From UTCHB3 sp002050155 (lineage in GTDB: Bacteria; Bacteroidota; Ignavibacteria; Ignavibacteriales; Ignavibacteriaceae): a DNA stretch of 64,000 bases. Location: NCBI GenBank assembly GCA_030584105.1, contig CP129491.1, positions 1,860,001-1,924,000 on the forward strand, given 5' to 3'. Shown piece after piece: positions 53,378 through 60,936 of this stretch. Within the stretch, counting starts at the first letter, position 1. Each line of letters begins with the position of its first letter. A model generated the notes under the pieces. It was not told where the DNA came from. It worked only from the letters and a program-made list of their open reading frames with translations, and made no database searches. The position numbers and the translations under genes are program-made.

Positions 53378-54460
53378 CTATTTCTTTATAAACGGCGCCT
53401 TTGTAACTTCAACCGGTATCCGGTTACCGCGAACCACCATTTCCAACGGCTCGCCGGAGGCTAACGATTCAGTTGAAATGTACGCCAAACAAATACCCTG
53501 CTCCAAAATGGGGCTTACAGTGCCGCTCGTAAGTTTACCGACTGTTTTATCCCCCGACATTACTTCGTAGCCGGGTCTCGGAAATGATTTCCCGATGCAA
53601 AGAAGTGGTGTTAATTTCCTCTTAATACCCTCTTCTTTTGCCCTTGCTATAGCTTCTTTTCCGATAAACGACTCTTTTTTCATTTTGGTTATCCAACCCA
53701 ACCCCGCTTCTAACGGGTTTGTGGTTTGGTCGATGTCGTTACCGTAAAGGCAAAAACCCATCTCCAATCTCAGAGAGTCGCGTGCACCAAGCCCGCACGG
53801 TTTCAGAAGATACTCTTTTCCTTCTTTTGTAAGTTCTTCCCAAAGTGCGCACGCAAAATCTTCATCGCCTTTGAAGTAAAGCTCGTATCCATGCTCACCG
53901 GTGTAGCCGGTTCTTGAAATCATTACCTCTTCAGAGTGGAATTTACCATAGATAAAATGGTAATATTCGATATCCAACGAGATGCCAAAAACGGCTTCAA
54001 CCACTTTTTGTGAGTAAGGACCCTGTATTGCAATCAAAGAGTATTCGTCACTCTTATCGTTTATTGTAACACCCTCAGTGTTGTGAGCGCGCATCCACTC
54101 AAGGTCTTTTTCAATGTTGGAGGCGTTAATCACCAACATGAATTTTTTGGGATCAAGCTTGTAAACTAACAGGTCGTCAACTATTCCGCCGTCATCATAA
54201 CACATTGCCGAGTATTGAATCCGCCCCGGAAAAAGGGTTGATGCGTCGTTCGTTGTTATCTTTTGCACAAAATCAAGGGCGTGCTCGCCTTCAATTATAA
54301 CCTCGCCCATGTGGCTTACATCAAACATACCAACTGAGCTTCTTACTGCTTTATGCTCGGCTATTATCGATTCGTACTGAATCGGCATCGAATAACCTGC
54401 AAACTCGACCATCTTAGCGCCGAGTTTTTCATGTATCTTAAATAATTTTGTCTTTTTCAC
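53378..54460 (-). CDS. gcvT: Glycine cleavage system T protein (aminomethyltransferase)
   Basis: 360 residues, full length. KLGAKMVEFAGYSMPIQYESIIAEHKAVRSSVGMFDVSHMGEV gives the N-terminal motif, FVQKITTNDAST the folate site, and ISRTGYTGEHGYEL and GLGARDSLRLEMGFCLYGNDI the conserved core. It releases ammonia and transfers the methylene to tetrahydrofolate in glycine cleavage. None of gcvH, gcvP or lpd is adjacent. The gap to rng is 63 bp. Confidence 0.97.
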   Translation of the reverse strand: MKKTKLFKIHEKLGAKMVEFAGYSMPIQYESIIAEHKAVRSSVGMFDVSHMGEVIIEGEHALDFVQKITTNDASTLFPGRIQYSAMCYDDGGIVDDLLVYKLDPKKFMLVINASNIEKDLEWMRAHNTEGVTINDKSDEYSLIAIQGPYSQKVVEAVFGISLDIEYYHFIYGKFHSEEVMISRTGYTGEHGYELYFKGDEDFACALWEELTKEGKEYLLKPCGLGARDSLRLEMGFCLYGNDIDQTTNPLEAGLGWITKMKKESFIGKEAIARAKEEGIKRKLTPLLCIGKSFPRPGYEVMSGDKTVGKLTSGTVSPILEQGICLAYISTESLASGEPLEMVVRGNRIPVEVTKAPFIKK

Positions 54461-54523
54461 TTTACACCGCCACCGGATGAAATTTCGTTATTGAATTTAT
54501 CAAATATACTAATTTATGGTGAA

Positions 54524-56086
54524 CTACTCTGCCACCATACTCGTAATATCCTGCTTGGTTTTGCGGGTTATTACTTTAAATTGATCTGAACTGAACGCAT
54601 TATCTTCCTCTATTCTGATCCTAAGCAGATAACGAACCTGCATTTTTGTCAGTGTGCTTATCACACCTTCCTTCAATTTTTGAGCTACAAAAGGATGACA
54701 CTTGATAATAATCGACCGATGCTTTGCTTCGCTTCTGTATTTGCCCAACCACTCGTCAATCTCATGAATCAGGTGCGACTTTTTGGTTAACAAACCTGTT
54801 CCCATGCAAACGGGGCAGGTTTCCGTAAGAGCCTGCATAATATTCTGCCGAACCCGCTGACGGGTGATTTGAACCAATCCAAAATCTGACATCGGAAGTA
54901 TTGATACTTTTGCCCTGTCGCGTCTGAATTCTTTTTTCAGTTCGTCATAAACTTTTTTTCTGTTTTTTTCATCTTCAAGGTCGATGAAATCCACCACAAT
55001 CAACCCGCCAATATCACGCAGTTTAAGCTGCCGGGCAATTTCTCTGGCGGCTTCAAGGTCTGTTTTTAACGAGTTAAGTTCCTGATCTTTGCTCGCAGCA
55101 TATTTACCGGAGTTCACATCGATTACCACCATGGCTTCGGTGTGGTCAATCACGATATGCCCGCCGCTTTTCATCATAACTCTGCGCGCGAAAAGTTCTT
55201 TTATCTGCTCTTCTACCTTGAACGCTTCAAATATCGGATCAGTTCCTCGAACCTGTTCAACTTTGTCAACAAGTTCCGGCTGCGAAACTGCAATGTAGTC
55301 TTTAATCTCGCGATATACCCTCTTGTTATCGATATAAACTTTTGAGATATCCGATGTAAAAAGGTCTCTTATCACGCTTGAAGTGGTTGATACATCCTGA
55401 TAGACAAGCGACGGGGGAGTTTCGTTTTTGGCTTTCTCCTGAATCTTCTTCCACATTTTCAGAAGATCTTTCATGTCGTTCTTTATCTGCTCATCAGATT
55501 GCCCGCGGGCAACAGTTCTGATGATCAAACCGTAATTCTGCGGAAGGAACGATTTCGCTATAACACGCAAGCGCTTCCTTTCACGGAAATCGGTTATTTT
55601 CTTCGATACGCCTATCTTATTATCATAAGGAAGAAGAACGCAAAAGCGCCCCGGAATCGAGATTGAAGAAGAAACCCTTACGCCTTTATTGCTTACGGGT
55701 TCTTTTGTTATCTGAACCAAAATCGGCTCGCCTTTTTGAAGAACCGGCACGCCGTTAATCAACTTTGGGCTTGTCGCAGTGTTTTCTTCGTCTGCTGCTG
55801 CCCGGGTTACATTGTCGTCTGCTTCATCTTCATCTATCATCGCCTGAAGCTCTTTCGTCCGCTCTCCTATATCAGAGAAGTGGAGGAAAGCGTCGTGCTT
55901 CATTCCAATATCGATGAAAGCAGCTTTAATTCCCGGCAGAACTCTGGCAACTTTGCCGAGATATACATCGCCAACCATCCTCCGGTTCTCGGAATAATCG
56001 ACGAAGAAATCGACTAACTTGCCGTCTTCGGTGATCGCAACACGGGTCTGTGTCGCTGATGAATTTATTATAATTTCTTTTAACAT
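54524..56086 (-). CDS. rng: Ribonuclease G/E
   Basis: 520 residues, the RNase G length. An S1 domain with GDVYLGKVARVLPGIKAAFIDIG at about 40-62 is interrupted by an acidic insert (about 75-115). The DNase I-like catalytic subdomain has AMVVIDVNSGKYA and GLIVVDFIDLEDEKN, which hold the two Mg-binding aspartates. CPVCMGTG is the zinc-link. It processes 16S rRNA 5' ends and degrades mRNA. It follows pnp after a 213-bp gap with a hairpin. Confidence 0.96.
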   Translation of the reverse strand: MLKEIIINSSATQTRVAITEDGKLVDFFVDYSENRRMVGDVYLGKVARVLPGIKAAFIDIGMKHDAFLHFSDIGERTKELQAMIDEDEADDNVTRAAADEENTATSPKLINGVPVLQKGEPILVQITKEPVSNKGVRVSSSISIPGRFCVLLPYDNKIGVSKKITDFRERKRLRVIAKSFLPQNYGLIIRTVARGQSDEQIKNDMKDLLKMWKKIQEKAKNETPPSLVYQDVSTTSSVIRDLFTSDISKVYIDNKRVYREIKDYIAVSQPELVDKVEQVRGTDPIFEAFKVEEQIKELFARRVMMKSGGHIVIDHTEAMVVIDVNSGKYAASKDQELNSLKTDLEAAREIARQLKLRDIGGLIVVDFIDLEDEKNRKKVYDELKKEFRRDRAKVSILPMSDFGLVQITRQRVRQNIMQALTETCPVCMGTGLLTKKSHLIHEIDEWLGKYRSEAKHRSIIIKCHPFVAQKLKEGVISTLTKMQVRYLLRIRIEEDNAFSSDQFKVITRKTKQDITSMVAE

Positions 56087-56254
56087 AATGTGTTAAACTC
56101 TTTGTATTTAACAGTTTAGCTGATACCGTTAATATTTCAATATCATTTAAATATAGTTCACCCATTGCGCTTAATGAAGCACAACGGCTATAAAAGTAAA
56201 ACCGGATGAAGTTTCTGAGAAACTCAATCATAAATTTTTCAAATCTTTTGTAAA

Positions 56255-56294
56255 TTGAGGCAGCCGGCTCGATCAAAAACTCCGGCTGCCTCAA
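56255..56294 (-). terminator. Strong hairpin after pnp, terminator-like
   Basis: TTGAGGCAGCCGG and CCGGCTGCCTCAA form a perfect 13-bp stem with a 14-nt loop just after the pnp stop. On the minus strand it is followed by AATTTAC, so the U-run is poor; on the plus strand it is followed by AAAAAAA. It may also be an RNA-processing or stability element between pnp and rng. Confidence 0.6.
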
Positions 56295-56299
56295 AAAAA

Positions 56300-58408
56300 T
56301 TATTCTTCGTTTTTCTTCGCCTCTGCTGCTGCTTCTTTCAACAATGCTTTTCTGCTGAGGCTGTATTTACCGTTTTCCATACGGAGTAGTTTTACTTTTA
56401 CTTTATCTCCCTCTTTGAAGTAGTCACTTACTTTTTGTACTTTCTTCAAATCAATCTCGGAGATATGCATTAACCCGGATTTTCCGGGGAGGATTTCCAC
56501 GAGCGCCCCAAAATCCATCAGTTTGGTAACCACACCGTCGTATGTTTCACCAACGGTCGGCTGGGTCGTCATCAGTTTAATCCGTGTTGCTGCTGAGTTA
56601 GCGGACTCAGCGTCCGGTCCTGCAATTTGTACGGTGCCGTCATCTTCAATCGAAATGTCCACACCAAATTCTTTCTGCATCCCTTGAATTGTCTTGCCAC
56701 CCGGTCCTATAATCGAACCGATTAAATCGGTAGGGATAGTTAAGGAAACAAGAGTTGGTGCAAACGGGCAAAGCTCCGGTCTCGGCTCAGCGATAGCCGA
56801 GTTCATAATCCCGAGGATGTGCATTCTGCCTTCTTTTGCCTGACGGAGAGCAATCTCCATTATTTCGAAAGATACACCCTTAATCTTAATATCCATCTGG
56901 AACCCGGTAACACCATCAGCGGTACCGGCAACTTTGAAGTCCATATCGCCAAAATGATCTTCATTCCCGAGGATATCAGAAAGAACAGCGAAAGCATCCC
57001 CTTCTTTAATTAAGCCCATTGCAATACCTGCAACAGCTTTCTTAACCGGCACGCCGCCATCCATCAGTGCGAGCGAACCCGCACAAACAGTAGCCATCGA
57101 AGAAGAACCGTTTGATTCAAGAATATCACTTACAAGCCTGATTGCATAAGGGAAATCCTTCTCATCCGGAAGCATATTCTTCAACGACCTTTCGGCAAGA
57201 TTACCATGCCCAACTTCACGCCTTCCGACACCGGAATATCTTCCGACTTCACCCACGGAAAATGGGGGGAAATTGTAATGAAGGTTGAATCTTTTAACTG
57301 TTTCCTCCATCAGCCCGTCGATAATTTGCTGGTCGTTCTTCGAACCGAGCGTAAGCGTAGTTAAACTCTGTGTTTCGCCCCTGGTGAAAAGTGCGGAAGC
57401 ATGAGTTCTTGGCAGCACACCCAATTCAATGGTAATCGGTCTGATTTCGTGCGTTTTTCTGCCGTCTAAACGGAGGTTTTTCTCGAGTATGCACTTTCTG
57501 ATCAACTCATACTGGAAGTCGTGCAGAAACCCGTTAATTGTTCCCTCCATTTCGGGGTATTTTTCAGCAAGCGCTTCGTTAGTTTCTTTGAAAAGGGAAT
57601 CGAAAGCGTCGCTTCTTTCCTGTTTAGCCATTACAGTGTTAATAATGTCCGAAAGTCTGTTGTAGGCTAACTGTTTCACTTCATTGAACAGCTCCCGGTC
57701 AACTTCTTTCGGTTCCACTGTCATTTTCGGCTTACCGCATTCAGCCACAAGCTCTTTAATGGCAGCCACAATTTTTGCAATTTGCTCCTGAGCGAACCGC
57801 AAAGCGTCAAGCATAACTTCTTCAGAGACCTGAAGCGCTTCACCTTCAACCATCATAATCGAGTCTTCAGTGCCGGCAACCACCAGTTCAAGGTCACTTT
57901 TTTCAATTTCCTCGAATGTGGGGTTCACGATAAAGCTGCCGTCCACTCTTCCAACTCTTACACCTGCAATAGGCCCCAAAAAGGGGATGTTGGAAACCGC
58001 CAGAGCGGCAGAAGCGCCACAAATTGCAATAACATCAGAATCGTTCACCCTGTCGAACGAGTGTGTTGTAGCAACTATCTGCGTTTCATTTCTGTAGTTA
58101 TCGTCGAACAAAGGTCTTATCGGACGATCGATCAGCCGTGCAGTCAAAATTTCTTTTTCCGAGGGCTTTCCTTCTCTTTTGAAGAACCCACCGGGGAACT
58201 TACCAACGGCAGCCTGCTTTTCACGATATTCAACCTGCAAAGGGAAGAAATCGATCCCTTCCATCGCCTTAGGAGAAGCTACGGCGGCAACTAAAACCAT
58301 TGTGTCACCATAACGCACCATAACTGAGCCTGAAGCCTGACGGGCAAATCGCCCCGTTTCAAAACTCAGTGTTTTGCCGCCAATTTCAACTTCTTTTGTG
58401 TAAATCAT
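56300..58408 (-). CDS. pnp: Polynucleotide phosphorylase
   Basis: 702 residues, full length. Two RNase PH domains: the first has RPIRPLFDDNYRNETQIV, the second YNFPPFSVGEVGRYSGVGRREVGHGNLAERSL and MDFKVAGTADGVTGFQMDIK with the catalytic Asp residues. The KH domain has IIGPGGKTIQGMQKEFG and the S1 domain VGETYDGVVTKLMDFGALVEILPGKSGLMHISEI. It degrades RNA from the 3' end by phosphorolysis. It follows rpsO by 8 bp, the classic pairing. Confidence 0.98.
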   Translation of the reverse strand: MIYTKEVEIGGKTLSFETGRFARQASGSVMVRYGDTMVLVAAVASPKAMEGIDFFPLQVEYREKQAAVGKFPGGFFKREGKPSEKEILTARLIDRPIRPLFDDNYRNETQIVATTHSFDRVNDSDVIAICGASAALAVSNIPFLGPIAGVRVGRVDGSFIVNPTFEEIEKSDLELVVAGTEDSIMMVEGEALQVSEEVMLDALRFAQEQIAKIVAAIKELVAECGKPKMTVEPKEVDRELFNEVKQLAYNRLSDIINTVMAKQERSDAFDSLFKETNEALAEKYPEMEGTINGFLHDFQYELIRKCILEKNLRLDGRKTHEIRPITIELGVLPRTHASALFTRGETQSLTTLTLGSKNDQQIIDGLMEETVKRFNLHYNFPPFSVGEVGRYSGVGRREVGHGNLAERSLKNMLPDEKDFPYAIRLVSDILESNGSSSMATVCAGSLALMDGGVPVKKAVAGIAMGLIKEGDAFAVLSDILGNEDHFGDMDFKVAGTADGVTGFQMDIKIKGVSFEIMEIALRQAKEGRMHILGIMNSAIAEPRPELCPFAPTLVSLTIPTDLIGSIIGPGGKTIQGMQKEFGVDISIEDDGTVQIAGPDAESANSAATRIKLMTTQPTVGETYDGVVTKLMDFGALVEILPGKSGLMHISEIDLKKVQKVSDYFKEGDKVKVKLLRMENGKYSLSRKALLKEAAAEAKKNEE

Positions 58409-58416
58409 TTAAAACC

Positions 58417-58680
58417 TTACTTTCTGATATTCAATTCTTTTATTATCGCCCTGTATCTGGTGATGTCTTTTCTTATAAGATAGTCGAGAAGCCTTCTTCT
58501 CTTACCTACCATTTGCAGTAATCCCCTTCTTGAATGGTGATCTTTAGCATGAGCGTTGAAGTGGTCAGTAAGATCGTTAATTCTTTTTGTTAAAATTGCG
58601 ATCTGAACTTCAGCCTTGCCCGAGTCTTTCTCGTTTGCACCATACTTCTTGATTATCTCAAGTTTTTCTTCGTTTGTCAT
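58417..58680 (-). CDS. rpsO: 30S ribosomal protein S15
   Basis: 87 residues, as expected. Conserved segments are KDSGKAEVQIAILTKRINDLTDHFNAHAKDHHSRRGLLQMVGKRRRLLDYL and the RY-x-x-[IL]-x-x-L-x-[IL]-R end. It binds the central domain of 16S rRNA early in 30S assembly. It lies directly upstream of pnp. The 132-bp gap to ribF may hold its promoter and any S15 autoregulatory structure, but none was identified. Confidence 0.98.
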   Translation of the reverse strand: MTNEEKLEIIKKYGANEKDSGKAEVQIAILTKRINDLTDHFNAHAKDHHSRRGLLQMVGKRRRLLDYLIRKDITRYRAIIKELNIRK

Positions 58681-58812
58681 TGTTTTTCCTGTATTACTTG
58701 TACAATCTGACCCCAGAGAGAACCGAGGTCAATTAATTAATTCTATTCTTCTTTTAATTTTAATCGATTTATAAGTATTTAATCAATTTTGAAATTATTA
58801 CTCTGTTTGTTT

Positions 58813-59745
58813 TTATCTCTTTTCCAACAGAGCTTTTGCCTGTTCAATATCTTTCTTTATCTGCTGAACAAGATCGTCTTTAGCGATGAATCTCATCTCT
58901 CCCCTGATTCTGTCGGTAAACCTTACACGCAAATTTTTTCCGTAGAGATCGTACCCGGGAAAATCGAGGAGATGAACCTCCACAGCCAAATCCTTCAGGT
59001 TGAAGGTGGGTCTGCGCCCCACATTCACAACCCCTTTCATGGTTTTACCGTCTAATTCAACGAGTGCAGCGTACACCCCGCTTGCAGGCAGAATCTTGTT
59101 CTCCGAATCACACTCCAGATTTGCAGTTGGGAACCCAAGGTCGCGCCCTCTTTTATCGCCGTGCACCACTTCACCAAAAATTTCATACTCACGCCCGAGT
59201 AATTCAGCGGCACCCCGCACATCTCCCTCTGCAAGGCGCTTCCTTACTTGCGTGCTGCTGATATTTGATTGATTTTGCATAACAGCCTCGACATATGTTA
59301 CTTTGAAACCTAATTTTTGAGCTAAACTCCTGATAAAACTTTCATCACCTTTTCGGTCTTTCCCAAATTTATGGTCGTGCCCTACGATAATCTCCTCAAT
59401 TCCTGTTCCGTTCAGAATGAATTTAGAGAAGAATTCATCGGCGGTAAGTTCCGAAAATTCGTGTGTAAAATTAATAATAAAAACCTCGTCAATCCCAAGG
59501 TCCTCAAAAACCCTCAGTTTTTCAGCGGTAGTCATCAGCAGTTTGATGTCACCACCTTTGAAAACCACCTCCCGCGGATGCGGGTCAAATGTTAAGATCA
59601 TCGACCTGCTGCCGGAAGCTTTTGCCTTCTCTTTCAGAATATTCAGCAGAGCCTGGTGCCCTAAGTGAACGCCGTCAAAAGTTCCAACGGTTAATACCGT
59701 TTTATCCGACTTTTGAACCTCGCTAAGGTCATGATAAATTTTCAT
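58813..59745 (-). CDS. ribF: Bifunctional riboflavin kinase/FAD synthetase
   Basis: 310 residues. The N-terminal adenylyltransferase has VLTVGTFDGVHLGHQALLNIL and STQVRKRLAEGDVRGAAELLGR; the C-terminal kinase has HGDKRGRDLGFPTANLE and GVVNVGRRPTFN. It converts riboflavin to FMN and FAD. Its start overlaps the truB stop by 17 bp, so it is translated from the nusA-infB-rbfA-truB transcript. Confidence 0.97.
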   Translation of the reverse strand: MKIYHDLSEVQKSDKTVLTVGTFDGVHLGHQALLNILKEKAKASGSRSMILTFDPHPREVVFKGGDIKLLMTTAEKLRVFEDLGIDEVFIINFTHEFSELTADEFFSKFILNGTGIEEIIVGHDHKFGKDRKGDESFIRSLAQKLGFKVTYVEAVMQNQSNISSTQVRKRLAEGDVRGAAELLGREYEIFGEVVHGDKRGRDLGFPTANLECDSENKILPASGVYAALVELDGKTMKGVVNVGRRPTFNLKDLAVEVHLLDFPGYDLYGKNLRVRFTDRIRGEMRFIAKDDLVQQIKKDIEQAKALLEKR

Positions 59746-60463
59746 TATATTCGTTTATATCCGAGTTCGTATTTCTGTAAATAGTGCCAAATTCGTGCAG
59801 GGTAACCGCATCTTCCACGGCGAAGCCGCCTATTTTTGTCCGCCGTAAAGAAGATAAATATGCCCCACACCCCAACTTTTCGCCCAAATCGTGCGCAAGC
59901 ACCCTGATGTATGTACCTTTAGAACATAACACCCTGAAAGATACAAGAGGTGGTGCAAAAGCTGTTATCTCAAAGAGTTCCACAGTAACATTCCGCGGCT
60001 TTCTTTCAACTGTTTCACCCTTTCGGGCGAGCGTATAAAGCCGCTTGCCCTCTTTCATCACCGCAGAATACATCGGCGGTACCTGCTGAATTTCACCCGT
60101 TAGCTCAGAAGCAGCGGCTTGTGTTGCTTCACGGGTAATGTGCCCCGCCTCTTTAACGATGTGCACCTCAGTTTCACTGTCCATCGAGGGGGTTTGCTCT
60201 CCCAGAATTATCGTGCCGGTGTACTCTTTCGGCAAACCCATAAAAGACTCAATCTTTTTGGTCGATTTTCCTGTGCACACAATCAAAAGCCCTGTTGCTT
60301 TCGGATCAAGTGTGCCGGCGTGCCCAATTTTTTTTATTTTAATAATTCTTCTTAACCGATAAATAACATCAAATGATGTAAGTTCTAACGGTTTATCGAT
60401 AAGAATCGTTTCCCCCCTTAAAAAATCGATGTTACTGTAGCTCGTTACTTGCCGAGTTATCAT
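59729..60463 (-). CDS. truB: tRNA pseudouridine-55 synthase
   Basis: 244 residues, the short form lacking a C-terminal PUA domain. ILIDKPLELTSFDVIYRLRRI and GHAGTLDPKATGLLIVCTGKSTKKI supply the catalytic Asp (GTLDP), and RFFC-like segments YIRVLAHDLGEKLGCGAYLSSLRRTKIGGF the later motifs. It makes pseudouridine-55 in tRNA. The chosen ATG overlaps rbfA by 32 bp; a start closer to LRGETILIDK is possible. Confidence 0.95.
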   Translation of the reverse strand: MITRQVTSYSNIDFLRGETILIDKPLELTSFDVIYRLRRIIKIKKIGHAGTLDPKATGLLIVCTGKSTKKIESFMGLPKEYTGTIILGEQTPSMDSETEVHIVKEAGHITREATQAAASELTGEIQQVPPMYSAVMKEGKRLYTLARKGETVERKPRNVTVELFEITAFAPPLVSFRVLCSKGTYIRVLAHDLGEKLGCGAYLSSLRRTKIGGFAVEDAVTLHEFGTIYRNTNSDINEYNENLS

Positions 60464-60797
60464 TTTTATGAATTTCTTTTAACAGATTTTCAATCTTTTC
60501 AACTCGATCTGCAGTGTCATCAATGTAAAATCTAAGCTCAGGCATATACCGCACTCTTATCTTCCCGGCAAGCTCGTGCCTTATTCCGGGAGTATCTGCG
60601 GTTAATTTAGCAAGAACACTTTCTCTCTCCGATCTTTCAAAAACCGAGAAATAGACTTTGGCTAACCTGAGATCGGCGCTCATCTTGACACCCGTGATGG
60701 TTATCATCCCAAGCCCACTGCCGCTGTAACGGGTTAGAAAAATCATCCCTAACTCATCTTTTACCTGATTTGCAAGTCGTTCTGCTCTGTGTCCCAT
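60432..60797 (-). CDS. rbfA: Ribosome-binding factor A
   Basis: 121 residues of the KH-like RbfA fold: RAERLANQVKDELGMIF, MITITGVKMSADLRLAKVYFSV and LAGKIRVRYMPELRFYIDDTADRVEKIENLL. It helps mature the 30S subunit and 16S 5' end. It lies between infB (132-bp gap filled by 24-bp repeats) and truB (overlapping). Confidence 0.96.
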   Translation of the reverse strand: MGHRAERLANQVKDELGMIFLTRYSGSGLGMITITGVKMSADLRLAKVYFSVFERSERESVLAKLTADTPGIRHELAGKIRVRYMPELRFYIDDTADRVEKIENLLKEIHKNDNSASNELQ

Positions 60798-60840
60798 ACC
60801 TCTCCTTCTGCTGTATTGAAGAAACTCCGGTTTTTAACTT

Positions 60841-60936
60841 CCCGATATTACCTGAAATTATTTTCCTGATATTAACAAAGTTAAACTTTCCGATATTACC
60901 CGGGACTAATTGCCCGGTATTATCAGCGGTTAATCA
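60841..60936 (-). repeat. Four 24-bp tandem units ending in the infB stop codon
   Basis: CCCGATATTA, CCTGATATTA, TCCGATATTA and CCCGGTATTA start at 60841, 60865, 60889 and 60913, exactly 24 bp apart. The last unit runs through the TTAATCA that encodes the end of infB (LD-stop). Units are diverged except for the [CT]C[CT]G[AG]TATTA core. Confidence 0.85.
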
